Origin: Metallosphaera sedula DSM 5348
Lineage (GTDB): Archaea > Thermoproteota > Thermoprotei_A > Sulfolobales > Sulfolobaceae
Assembly: GCF_000016605.1 (NCBI RefSeq)
Contig: NC_009440.1
Span: 434,001-498,000 of the forward strand
Direction: 5' to 3'
DNA length: 64,000 nt
In this document: one piece after another, positions 37,411 through 45,748 of the stretch
Position numbering within the stretch: position 1 is the first letter of the stretch
Layout: every line of letters begins with the position of its first letter
Position numbers and translations under genes: made by a program
Notes under the pieces: generated by a model
Told to the model about the DNA's origin: nothing
Database searches by the model: none
Seen by the model: only the letters and a program-made list of their open reading frames with translations

Positions 37411-37429
37411 GGTGACCTCCCAATGGCCC
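37370..37429 (+). promoter_or_regulatory. Structured leader that can enclose the start codon of the radical SAM gene
   Basis: GGGCCGGGAG at 37370-37379 can pair with CTCCC (37417-37421) and GGCCC (37425-37429); the only unpaired bases on the 3' side are AAT, the first part of the AUG region at 37423. Inside is a second hairpin, CTCCCC (37389-37394) with GGGGAG (37400-37405) and a five-base loop. The GGTGA ribosome site at 37411-37415 lies between the two helices. The fold would hide the start codon, as in translational riboswitches or attenuators. No known riboswitch class was recognised. Confidence 0.4.
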
Positions 37430-38625
37430 TATCCAAGTTCAATATTTTTATTGATAATATAATTTTCAACACACTTACCGGTTATGCCATGGAACTAGAG
37501 CCGTGGGAGATAGAGAAGTTAAAGGGTGGAGAGGTACCTGATCACCTTAAGGAAGTAGTGGAGGAGGGATTTTCAACTCCTGGCGATTTGGAGAGCGTGT
37601 TGGAGCCACTCCTCAACAAGCCTGTCCTCGAACCTACCCTTCTCCTCACATACAACTGCAATTTCAATTGTACCTACTGTTTTCAGAAGGGATTCAGGAA
37701 AGATCTCACGGTCACGGAAGAGGTGATGAAGGGTTTCATAAACTACGTGAGGAAGAGGGAAAGAGGTAGAAAGGTAAGAGTCACGTTCTTTGGGGGCGAG
37801 CCTCTCCTAGAGCTCAAGAAGATCGAGGAGATATCTAGGTCGCTCTCTGATCTGAAGTACTCCTTTAGCGTTGTCACCAATGGTTCCCTCTTGACCAAAA
37901 GTGTAACCCAAAGGCTGATATCCCACGGACTTTCGCATGTCCAGATAACCCTGGATGGACCCCCGGAAGTTCACGATAAGAGAAGGTTTTATGTAGATGG
38001 TAGAGGTTCCTTCAACACGATAATACAAAACCTGAGAGAGGTTCAGGATCTAGTGAAGGTAGTTTTGAGAATAAACATAGACGTGAATAACCTTAACGAG
38101 GTATACACTCTTCTGGCCAAATTGGTGGAGGAGGGGATAACTAGGATCAGATTGGATCCTCACTTCGTACATACCAACCTATTTAGGAACGAATGGTGGG
38201 AAAACGTGATTCCGAAGGACCTGGAATCAGACGTCCTAGTCAAGTTCTGGGAAAAGGCCAGGGGTTACGGATTTGAGATTCCCCATGACATCTTTAGACT
38301 TGGGATCTGTGCAGCACATATAGACGAAGACATCGTGGTAGATCCTGAGGGAAAGGTCTATCCATGTTGGGCTTTCACAGGGAATCCCCTATACGTGAAG
38401 GGAAGGCTCACGCAGGAAGGTGAGGTGGAGCTACTGAATCGGTCCCTATCCGGAAGGAAATCCCTCATAATCCACGAGAAATGTAAGTCATGCCCCTATC
38501 TTCCCATGTGTATGGGAGGGTGTAGGTTCCTCTCAGTCCTTGACGGAAAAGGATACCACGGTCTAGATTGCAGGAAGGAAACTTATGAAAAGCTAGTCAA
38601 GCTATTAAAGTTTCTAATGCGGTAA
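37423..38625 (+). CDS. Radical SAM/SPASM maturase-like protein
   Basis: A 400-residue protein. Residues 1-70 form an N-terminal domain opening with FNIFIDNIIFNTLTGYAM, of the kind seen in peptide-maturing radical SAM enzymes. Then the cluster motif C79-x3-C83-x2-C86 (YNCNFNCTYCFQ), FFGGEPLLE at about 125, and a SPASM region with CAAH, YPCWAF, EKCKSCPYLPMCMGGCRF and GLDCRK. The architecture is that of RiPP maturases and anaerobic sulfatase-maturing enzymes and is distinct from the two heme-type genes nearby. A GGTGA site lies eight bases before the ATG. It is divergent from the U32 operon and followed by regulator copy C. Substrate unknown; a candidate precursor lies directly upstream. Confidence 0.75.
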   Translation: MALSKFNIFIDNIIFNTLTGYAMELEPWEIEKLKGGEVPDHLKEVVEEGFSTPGDLESVLEPLLNKPVLEPTLLLTYNCNFNCTYCFQKGFRKDLTVTEEVMKGFINYVRKRERGRKVRVTFFGGEPLLELKKIEEISRSLSDLKYSFSVVTNGSLLTKSVTQRLISHGLSHVQITLDGPPEVHDKRRFYVDGRGSFNTIIQNLREVQDLVKVVLRINIDVNNLNEVYTLLAKLVEEGITRIRLDPHFVHTNLFRNEWWENVIPKDLESDVLVKFWEKARGYGFEIPHDIFRLGICAAHIDEDIVVDPEGKVYPCWAFTGNPLYVKGRLTQEGEVELLNRSLSGRKSLIIHEKCKSCPYLPMCMGGCRFLSVLDGKGYHGLDCRKETYEKLVKLLKFLMR

Positions 38626-38703
38626 ACCCCGTTAAAGATCGAGTTAGTTATTTAGTGAGATTTCATTTTTTAAACTTTAAAATATCTAGTTATAATGAGT
38701 ACA

Positions 38704-39243
38704 ATGTGCGACTATAGAATTTTCAATACGGATAGGCCCGTGAAAAAGAGCGAGAAGATAATCATGCTGTCAAGGGAGAATTTCAACAAGTTGGGCACGG
38801 AGAATTACATAAAGGTACTATCCACAGATAGGAGAGACAGCCTAGGACTAAGCAAGAGTTACTATTACTACATCCTGGAGGACTTGAAGAGAATGGGACT
38901 CATAGAGGACAATGCCATAACCTTTAAGGCAGTTATACCCTTCATTCCCAGGCAAAGCTCACTCGACATAGATACAGGCGTACTTTATACATCAAATAAC
39001 CACCTGATCTTCATTGACATGGGATCCTCAAAATACGAATGTGCAACGTGTCCTGTTTACGCAGAATGTGTCTACGGGATAAGGAGGGTAGCCAGTGAGA
39101 TGAGAATAAAGGTAGGCAATGTTGATAACGAGGAAGCTAGGAATTTGAGGATGCCTTCTCAACTTTGGAACAAGTTGGTAAAAGGGATATTTGCAAAAAC
39201 TGTTGTTAGACTTGAAGTGATCCCGATGACAGCTAAAATGTAA
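38704..39243 (+). CDS. Putative Cys-motif DNA-binding regulator, copy C
   Basis: A protein of 179 residues, paralogue of the genes at 3090 and 29641. It has MCDYRIFNTDRPVKKSEKI, the LSKSYYYYILEDLKRMGLI segment, DNAITFKAVIPF and ECATCPVYAECVYG (C-x2-C-x5-C). The ATG at 38704 is chosen since it gives the MC start shared by the other copies and lies 25-35 bases after the AT palindrome/TATA at 38668-38682; ATG 38695 would add three residues. It follows the radical SAM gene by 78 bases but has its own promoter. The inverted repeat TTTTAAA-C-TTTAAAA over the core promoter could be its own binding site. Confidence 0.68.
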   Translation: MCDYRIFNTDRPVKKSEKIIMLSRENFNKLGTENYIKVLSTDRRDSLGLSKSYYYYILEDLKRMGLIEDNAITFKAVIPFIPRQSSLDIDTGVLYTSNNHLIFIDMGSSKYECATCPVYAECVYGIRRVASEMRIKVGNVDNEEARNLRMPSQLWNKLVKGIFAKTVVRLEVIPMTAKM

Positions 39244-39310
39244 GTTATGAGTCTATCTTATACGTTAGATGATGTTTACTATTCTGAGATAGTTGTTCAG
39301 TTTTCAAAAA

Positions 39311-39364
39311 CCATGCTTGGCGTGCCAAAATCGAGGGTCGTGGGTTTGATCCCCTCGCGCCCTC
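39311..39364 (+). other. tRNA-3'-end-like sequence, possible attachment-site remnant
   Basis: Between two convergent genes, GGGTCGTGGGTTTGATCCCC at 39334-39353 resembles a tRNA variable loop and T-arm (G-TTTGATC-C with four of five stem pairs), followed by CTCGCGCCC like an acceptor strand. The 5' half of a tRNA is missing. An inverted repeat TTGGC-GT-GCCAA lies just upstream at 39317-39328. Elements of Sulfolobales integrate into tRNA genes and leave 3' fragments, but no integrase is seen here. Weak evidence. Confidence 0.25.
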
Positions 39365-39401
39365 ACATCCTCAGCTTGCAGGAGAATCGTTTTATTATAT
39401 C

Positions 39402-40277
39402 CTAAAGTAGATCCAGACCCACCTTATCAAGGCTTCTTAACCAATCCAGGAAATTTTTGACATCTTTCTCCATGAATATAGAGCCGTGTTGTGGCGCAAT
39501 TATCCGTATGTCCATGCCCTGAATTCTGTTTAACCATTTCTCGATCGCCGCCTTACTGGGTATATACCTTCTGTGGAAACCTTCCATTAACTTCACGTGT
39601 TCCTCAAAGTTCTCAACGATCAAATACCACTTATCCTTGGGAAATATGGCTGCGCCCATATCACCCGAGAAATATACCTTGGAGATCGGGTCGTAGAAGT
39701 GGAAGTTCCCAGGGGAATGCAGGAAATGTGCCGGAACAGCCTCGATATAACTCTTCCCGAACGGTATTTTTGCACCGACACTGTTCAGTAGAGACTCACA
39801 AGTATCACTTAGACGAGATAAAGTTATATCAAGGGCCAATCCCGGAGTCGTCACGAAGATAGCATTACAACTGGAATCCCCGGTAGCAAGGTGATACCCT
39901 TCGGTTTCAAGGGCAGTTATCTCATCCATGCCAGGTGGATTATCGGTAATTACAACTTCTATGTCTTTTAATGCCTTGGAGTACATTTCCACAAATTCCT
40001 TCACATTTGGAAGTTTCGTGGGTAAAATTGATACTAATGTCAATACTCTTAAGTTTCCTTCCTGGACCAAGTATTTTCCTTCAACTTTATCTGCTATCAC
40101 ATTAATTAGACCAGTTTTTAGCCCGAATATTCTTCCGATAGTATTCGTGTAATCCCTGTCCACAAGAAGAACCTTATATTTCTCGGAGAGTTTCTTGGCC
40201 AAGAAATAGGCTATAGTCGACTTACCGACTCCACCCTTAATACTAAAAAGGGAAAACTTTACGATCCTATTAGTCAT
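39402..40277 (-). CDS. Chimera of a ParA/MinD-like ATPase and the C-terminal half of a metallo-beta-lactamase-fold protein
   Basis: A 291-residue frame. Residues 1 to about 165 are a P-loop ATPase with the deviant Walker A KGGVGKST (14-21), VDRDYTN and ITDNPPG, similar to the MinD-like gene at 41589 but cut before its last 80 or so residues. From about 168 it continues as the second half of a beta-lactamase-fold di-metal protein: AVPAHFLHSPGNF (180-192), YFSGDMGAA (202-210), APQHGSIF (261-268). The first half with the HxHxDH motif is missing. The join is in frame near base 39779. It looks like a deletion fusion of two neighbouring genes; whether the product works is doubtful. Confidence 0.72.
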   Translation of the reverse strand: MTNRIVKFSLFSIKGGVGKSTIAYFLAKKLSEKYKVLLVDRDYTNTIGRIFGLKTGLINVIADKVEGKYLVQEGNLRVLTLVSILPTKLPNVKEFVEMYSKALKDIEVVITDNPPGMDEITALETEGYHLATGDSSCNAIFVTTPGLALDITLSRLSDTCESLLNSVGAKIPFGKSYIEAVPAHFLHSPGNFHFYDPISKVYFSGDMGAAIFPKDKWYLIVENFEEHVKLMEGFHRRYIPSKAAIEKWLNRIQGMDIRIIAPQHGSIFMEKDVKNFLDWLRSLDKVGLDLL

Positions 40278-40512
40278 GTATATTCTATATGCGAACTTTA
40301 TCTTAAATATTTGTCATTATATTTATCCTGCTCAAGGTTAACTGGGTTTATTTCACTTTTTCTTTAGTTTAAATTTAATTTAGCCAGATTTTGCCTTTAT
40401 AGACGCCTGGAACACGATGAGTAACTATTACATATATTGTCTTCAATAATCAATTATAGGTTTTATAGAACATTTATATACTCCAGATAATCATTATAAT
40501 ATAGGTGAAAGG

Positions 40513-41520
40513 TTGTCCCTAGATTTTAACAGGGAGCCTGAATTTCCTCCCTACAACGTTTACCCTCCACGGTGGAGTTTCGATAACGAGAAGGCCTGGC
40601 AACTTTACAGAAGGGCCAAGAGGGAACAATGGGATGAACAAGACATAAACTGGGAAAAAGTAAAGGAGATTGCCTCAGGACTGGACAGAAAGCAGAGATT
40701 GGCCATAGCCTACTGGTGGTCCCTACTCTCCACCTTTGATAATGCCACTCCGGTCTTCGCATATGCACTGGTAAAATCACACGAGCTTCACCTGGACACC
40801 GCGGTCAAGGGAGTCATAACAACCATCACCTACGATGAGAATAGGCACAACGTGATGTGTGGGCTAGCCATAAATAGTGTATTACCTGGTTATCCCTTCG
40901 ATTTCAAACCCCAGGATGACCTGGAAAGGAAGGTAAAACTTAACACGTTATGGGCGTGGTATAATGGTTCCAGGTACTGGAAAGCTTACCTAGAGGCTTA
41001 CAGCAAGTATACGATGGACGTTCTCTTTACCTCTTTCATGATGGGAGAGGCTGCGGCGACAACAGTGTTCTCCACCATGTCCAAGGGGTCAAAGATCGAG
41101 GAATTTGGAAAGGCTTTCAAGAACACGGCCGTGGATGAGACCAGACATTACGCCTTTACTCACCTCATTATGACCAGCAACGCCGCCAGCATGAATGATG
41201 AAAGGAAGAAACTGGTGTCCAAGCAGGTTAGAGCGGGATTCGTTTTCCTTTCCCTGATAACTTACAGGCCTCCAAAGGACTTCTGGAGACTCCCTCCGTG
41301 GTACCTTGAGGTCACGGAGAAGATGGAGGATCTCGCAAGAAGCGCAGGATTCTACATTCCGGAAATGAAGGAGAAGGAGGAGGCGTGGAGAACTGCCATA
41401 ATGAGGGTGGGAGCCACACTGGGTAGGTACGGAGTTCCAATGCCTGCTATCCCTGAGCTTGGAATAACAGGTGAAGAGATAAAGGATCTTAAGGAAGACG
41501 ATTTCGTCCCAGTCTTCTAG
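40513..41520 (+). CDS. Ribonucleotide-reductase-R2-like di-iron protein
   Basis: A 335-residue helical protein with two E-x2-H motifs typical of ferritin-superfamily di-iron carboxylate enzymes: TYDENRHNVM at about 107-116 and AVDETRHYAF at about 207-216, plus MMGEAAATT at about 177 for another Glu. The N-terminal PPRWSFDNEKAWQLYRRAK and REQWDEQDINWEKV match the R2 and R2-like oxidase style; the first-helix ligand region reads STFDNATP, with Asp where Glu is usual. The start is a TTG right after AGGTGAAAGG. It lies between two ParA-like genes. It may be an R2-like ligand-binding oxidase or an N-oxygenase-type protein; substrate unknown. Confidence 0.65.
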   Translation: MSLDFNREPEFPPYNVYPPRWSFDNEKAWQLYRRAKREQWDEQDINWEKVKEIASGLDRKQRLAIAYWWSLLSTFDNATPVFAYALVKSHELHLDTAVKGVITTITYDENRHNVMCGLAINSVLPGYPFDFKPQDDLERKVKLNTLWAWYNGSRYWKAYLEAYSKYTMDVLFTSFMMGEAAATTVFSTMSKGSKIEEFGKAFKNTAVDETRHYAFTHLIMTSNAASMNDERKKLVSKQVRAGFVFLSLITYRPPKDFWRLPPWYLEVTEKMEDLARSAGFYIPEMKEKEEAWRTAIMRVGATLGRYGVPMPAIPELGITGEEIKDLKEDDFVPVF

Positions 41521-41588
41521 GATCAAGAGAGCGAAAATTTTTAAAATTTTTATCATGAAATGATTAAAACATTGGGTGTGCTATCTAC

Positions 41589-42368
41589 TTGCGAATAATA
41601 ATACTCGGAAGCAAAGGAGGGGTAGGGAAGTCCACCATTAGTCTGCTCCTAGCAAAGAGGCTATGTGAACTTGGGAAGACGGTACTTTTCGTAGATAGAG
41701 ATCAGATAGGCTACGCCTCCTGGCTAGTGGGAATCAGGAGCAAGGGCCTAGTGGCTAGCGTGGTAGATGGTGAGGAGGGGGATTACTTTGTTCAGAGGAA
41801 ATTGGGAAAGGGAAATCTTCAAGTCCTCAAATTCTATGGAGATGGCCCTAGATTAAAGGAAGATGTTAAACTAATCATCTCAGACCCAAAACTAAGAACA
41901 ACGTTTAACGAAAAGTATCAAGAGGTTATCTCGTTAGGTCATGACTTCATTGTTTTAGATAACAAGAGTACCACTTTTCCCTCCAATGACGAGATAAGAT
42001 TAGAAATTACTGCATATTCAGGACGATATCCCAATGCCCGTGGCTATAGGGTATTCGTCACGGATCCCTTTAAGATAGACATAGAGAACACGGTGTCTTT
42101 CGCTGAGAAGTTAAACAGGGAAGAGGTCCTCAAAAACCTACCGGTTAAGATTATAGGACAAGCCCTGGTAGTTAACATGGTTTCTCCTGGCAAAATTCAT
42201 GATGTGAGGAGCGACCTAAGGGAACTAAGTAGCATGTTCTCGCCCATGATTTTTGTACCTTTCTTAGAAGAATTATTCTCTTTCAGCGATGATATAGCTA
42301 GACTTCCTGACGTTGATGAAATAAGACAACTCACTGACTTAATTCAGAGCTTGGAAAACGCAGGGTGA
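41589..42368 (+). CDS. ParA/MinD-like P-loop ATPase
   Basis: A 259-residue protein with KGGVGKST at about 9-16, VDRDQIG, and IVLDNKST as the likely Walker B region. It belongs to the SIMIBI class of positioning ATPases but lacks an obvious membrane-targeting tail. Start is TTG at 41589; AATTTTTAAAATTTTTA around 41536-41552 serves as promoter. It follows the R2-like gene by 68 bases. The N-terminal part of the chimera at 39402 is its paralogue, so the two ATPases flank the di-iron gene. Function unknown. Confidence 0.7.
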   Translation: MRIIILGSKGGVGKSTISLLLAKRLCELGKTVLFVDRDQIGYASWLVGIRSKGLVASVVDGEEGDYFVQRKLGKGNLQVLKFYGDGPRLKEDVKLIISDPKLRTTFNEKYQEVISLGHDFIVLDNKSTTFPSNDEIRLEITAYSGRYPNARGYRVFVTDPFKIDIENTVSFAEKLNREEVLKNLPVKIIGQALVVNMVSPGKIHDVRSDLRELSSMFSPMIFVPFLEELFSFSDDIARLPDVDEIRQLTDLIQSLENAG

Positions 42369-42429
42369 TCTTATATTAGCGCTTTCTTGGTGCTTTACGG
42401 ATCATTGAAAAGTATGCATGTTTTCCTGA

Positions 42430-43269
42430 TCACGGGACTCTTTTGGGTATATCCCTCGATAGCAAACTCATGAACGCGAGGATTAGTGAAATCAAGGAAT
42501 ATCCCAGGGTTAATACCACCGCATCTATCCCCGTTCCAGGTATCGCAGGGAAAATTTCAAGTGCTTGAACTATAAGTGAGGCGTTAGGAATGGTACCAGC
42601 GTAAAGGAAAGGTAACTCCGTGGCTCCCCACGAGGGAAGAGCTATGGCTATGGAGTTGAACACTGGATCATTGGTGAGCCGTGCCACGAAAACTAGGACT
42701 GCCCCAATGAGGATGGAACCTATTAGCACGGAACTGGAGACTAAGAACGCTAGGCTACTCCTTCTTAGAAGTTCTCCTGACATGAAGGCGACACTGAAGA
42801 AGGTCAATGAGGAGAATATGACTGAGCCAACTAAGCCGGGGAGATACTCAAGGTCGGTCTGCGCCCCAAATAATAAATTCGAAAGTGATACCGCAAGTAG
42901 AACCATCAGGAGATATATTCCTGCAACTAGAATGTAACCTCCCACTAACTTACTCAACCCAAACTTTAACCTAGTTATAGACTTCGTAAGAAAGAAGTCC
43001 ACAGTTCCTTGTTCGTACTCCTCCGAGAGAGATCCCGAGGCAATAGAGATGGCAATGAAGTGTAATAGCAAACTTTGAGGTAGGAGAACTCCGGCCAACC
43101 AAAGTATGGGCGATATGGGAGCAATTAGCTCCTCTATCCTTGGACTTCGGATCTGTGATAGAGCCACATAAACCCCTACCTCAAAGAGAACCGTTATCGT
43201 GATTAGGGAGATCACCTTCTTCCTTGCCACTGACCTCCTAAGTTCATAGGAGATTAGATCCCACATCAC
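42430..43269 (-). CDS. ABC-2 type transporter permease
   Basis: A 279-residue membrane protein with about six helices and the [24 protein letters not shown] segment, typical of ABC-2 family permeases (NosY/NatB-like). It overlaps the ATPase gene by four bases (ATGA). The pair should export an unknown substrate, or act in membrane protein assembly as NosFY-type systems do. No substrate-binding protein gene is nearby, in keeping with an exporter. Confidence 0.78.
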   Translation of the reverse strand: MMWDLISYELRRSVARKKVISLITITVLFEVGVYVALSQIRSPRIEELIAPISPILWLAGVLLPQSLLLHFIAISIASGSLSEEYEQGTVDFFLTKSITRLKFGLSKLVGGYILVAGIYLLMVLLAVSLSNLLFGAQTDLEYLPGLVGSVIFSSLTFFSVAFMSGELLRRSSLAFLVSSSVLIGSILIGAVLVFVARLTNDPVFNSIAIALPSWGATELPFLYAGTIPNASLIVQALEIFPAIPGTGIDAVVLTLGYSLISLILAFMSLLSRDIPKRVP

Positions 43270-44171
43270 CTTGCCTCAGCCTCCTTAATTGCCCTCTCAT
43301 AAGCTTGTTCCAAGTCCTGATCCAGGTAAAATGATTTCACCCTGACTCCGCCAAGCACTAACTCCCTCAGTAGCTCCTCCCTTGCGTCCCTCGTGAGTTC
43401 CACCACGTACTTATCCCTTCTCTCCTCCACGGACTTTACGTAGTCCAATCCTTTCACCAGTGACATGAACTGTTCCCTATCCTGGGTCTCAAGTATTACC
43501 CTAACTCCTAGGAAGCGTAGAACCAACTCCTCCGTGGTCCCAGAGAAAAACACCTTCCCGCGGTAAATGAAAATAACCCTGTGGGCCAGCTTCCTTACCT
43601 CCTCGAGTTCATGGGAAGTCATCACAACAGTGGTACCAGATTTGATAAGCTCGTTGAGAACATCCCTCATCTTGAGATTAAGGATGGGATCTGTCCCGAC
43701 ATTGGGTTCGTCCATTACGAGCAACTCCGGATTGCCCAGGAGGGCTTCAGCTAAGGCAATCCTTTGAACCATGCCCTTGCTGTACTTGGCTATCTTCCTG
43801 TCGGCGTTCTCTGTCATACCTACCAGTTCTAGAACTCTCTTGACGTCCCCTCTTTCCACTCCCTTTAGTCTAGCTGAGAGTTCCAGGAGCTCCCTTCCTG
43901 ACAGGAAAGGCGGTAAATTCGGCAATTCCTGCACATATCCTACCCTCTTAAATACATCCTTCTCCATAAAGGGGTCCTTTCCGAGTATGGAGATCTTTCC
44001 CCTGTCAGGATGGATTAGGGTCATAGTAATCCTTATGAGGGTAGTCTTTCCTGCACCATTAGGGCCCAGGATGGCTGTTATGAGTCCGCTCTCAGCTGAG
44101 ATTGTGACCCCATCCAAGGCCTGTTTGTTCCCGTAACGCTTGGCTACGTTCTCTGCCCTTAAGGTCTCCAT
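43266..44171 (-). CDS. ABC transporter ATP-binding protein
   Basis: A protein of 301 residues with Walker [10 protein letters not shown] (about 37-45), the signature helix as [16 protein letters not shown], Walker [13 protein letters not shown] and a C-terminal extension of about 80 residues found in ABC-2 exporters. The frame opens at 44186 but the ATG at 44171 (METLRAENV) begins right at the domain and is preferred. Partner of the permease that follows. Confidence 0.82.
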   Translation of the reverse strand: METLRAENVAKRYGNKQALDGVTISAESGLITAILGPNGAGKTTLIRITMTLIHPDRGKISILGKDPFMEKDVFKRVGYVQELPNLPPFLSGRELLELSARLKGVERGDVKRVLELVGMTENADRKIAKYSKGMVQRIALAEALLGNPELLVMDEPNVGTDPILNLKMRDVLNELIKSGTTVVMTSHELEEVRKLAHRVIFIYRGKVFFSGTTEELVLRFLGVRVILETQDREQFMSLVKGLDYVKSVEERRDKYVVELTRDAREELLRELVLGGVRVKSFYLDQDLEQAYERAIKEAEAR

Positions 44172-44225
44172 TGATCGGGATTCCAACCTCAGAGTATTAA
44201 GAATATGCCAAAGAGATTACATGGT

Positions 44226-45185
44226 TTAGGAAAAACCCGCTAGATGTGCCAATAGTCCCAGAACGTGAGTCACTAGTGCTGCTCCCAGCGCCAACCCAGT
44301 CATTACCGCCCCCTTTCTCCAGGGGCTCACATCGCTGAGTACACCTATGAGCGCACCCACTATGAAAGTGGCGACACCAGTCACGGCATATGAGGTAACC
44401 AAGCCAACTAGACCGCCTAAACCCAGGAGAAAGGGTAGGATTGGAATTATCGCTCCCATGATATAGGAGATCGCAGTGGTTCTCACACTCTCCCCTGTTC
44501 TGGACACCTCCTGGTCCTCCTCATGTTTCTCCCCTTCTAGAAGACTCCTCAGCCTAGCCTTCCTGAGGGCATTGTTCCTTATGTCCTCCTCAGATTTCGC
44601 CGAAAGATAAGCCCCAATGCTCATGGATATCATTCCCGATACTCCTACGATGAGTCCTCCCAGTGCTACATAAAGGGGAACCGAGAATATACCTGCAAGT
44701 CCTGACACCGAAGCTAGTACCTCGATTAGGCCATCGCTAATAGCGTAGATGGTATCCCTAACAGTATCCACGTTCACCTGCGTCTGTATGAGCATATCTT
44801 CGTGGACCATTTCCTGCATCATAATGTCCCTGAAGCCCTGTCTCTCCGTGTCCGTAAACTCTTGCGAGGTGGAGAAGCGGTAATATTTCTCAGCATCGTT
44901 CTCCTCGCCCGCCTCAACCATCTTTAGGACTAGGGCTAGACCCAGAACTTTCCTGAGTCTTCGCAAGATCCAGAGCTTCAATTTGTCCAGAAATCCCAAT
45001 CCCCTCAGCTTAATCCCTCTGCTTCTGGCTATACTCTCCCAGAACTTAGCATGTCTTCCCTCTCCCTCAGAGAGTTCCTGTAGTACCTCCCTGACCTTCT
45101 CGGACTTTTCGTCCCTGGCAAGAGCAGAGTAAAGTTCCTCACCGAACAGCTCTGCCCTATAATTCCTGTTAACTAACTCTTCCAT
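44226..45185 (-). CDS. Ferritin-like/VIT1 fusion, iron or manganese exporter (MbfA-like)
   Basis: A 319-residue protein. The N-terminal part (1-140) is a rubrerythrin-type four-helix domain with Glu and E-x2-H iron ligands (GEELYSALARDE, EGEGRHAKFWE, MQEMVHEDML). The C-terminal part (about 150-319) is a VIT1/CCC1 membrane domain: YAISDGLIEVLASVSGLAG opens it, followed by five helices. The same fusion, MbfA, exports iron in bacteria. In an iron oxidiser it would protect the cytoplasm from excess Fe(II). It sits close after the 45211 gene (25 bases), and both run on the minus strand. Confidence 0.8.
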   Translation of the reverse strand: MEELVNRNYRAELFGEELYSALARDEKSEKVREVLQELSEGEGRHAKFWESIARSRGIKLRGLGFLDKLKLWILRRLRKVLGLALVLKMVEAGEENDAEKYYRFSTSQEFTDTERQGFRDIMMQEMVHEDMLIQTQVNVDTVRDTIYAISDGLIEVLASVSGLAGIFSVPLYVALGGLIVGVSGMISMSIGAYLSAKSEEDIRNNALRKARLRSLLEGEKHEEDQEVSRTGESVRTTAISYIMGAIIPILPFLLGLGGLVGLVTSYAVTGVATFIVGALIGVLSDVSPWRKGAVMTGLALGAALVTHVLGLLAHLAGFS

Positions 45186-45210
45186 ACACTATATCTAGAG
45201 TAACTTGTAT

Positions 45211-45690
45211 TTAAGAATTATTCTTAACTAGTTCTCGCATGTAAACCTTCTTAAAGGTCGAGGGAACGTCCATGTCGCGGGTCGAGGCAATAAGGACGCA
45301 ACACCAGTCCCTGTACTCGTGGGGATTAGCGTCCTTTAGTACGAAGTATTTGAGGCGATCTGGAGAGGCAGTGTTTTCTATCTTCCTATAGTCCGATTCT
45401 GACGACATTACAAGATAGACGTTATCTGCCTCGATTTGTTGATCAAGAATGTACCACGTAACCTTCCTGGACTTGATTTGTTCCCAGCTTTCCTTGGGGG
45501 GAGATAACTTGAAGCCAGCTGGCGCCCTTCCTATTACCTCTTCTATTTCCATGAGTTCCACCTTATCCCTCCCAATCACGAAGAGGGCATCCCCCTTTGG
45601 GTAGTATAGGTATGTCTTCTCCGCAGAACTACCCAGAAGGATAACGAAGACCTTGTCGTTCATGTAATCTATGAAATATTCCTCTGACAT
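45211..45690 (-). CDS. Hypothetical protein, 159 residues
   Basis: A soluble alpha/beta protein with no motif I recognise. It has two adjacent cysteines (DWCCVLIAS), and several acidic patches. It is 25 bases upstream of the iron-exporter gene, so co-transcription is likely and a role in metal response is possible. No signal peptide or membrane helix. Confidence 0.6.
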   Translation of the reverse strand: MSEEYFIDYMNDKVFVILLGSSAEKTYLYYPKGDALFVIGRDKVELMEIEEVIGRAPAGFKLSPPKESWEQIKSRKVTWYILDQQIEADNVYLVMSSESDYRKIENTASPDRLKYFVLKDANPHEYRDWCCVLIASTRDMDVPSTFKKVYMRELVKNNS

Positions 45691-45748
45691 TGTGAGGAGG
45701 AAGAACAGGAAAATAAAAGGCTGTCTAATTTGACTAATCTCCTCCTGA

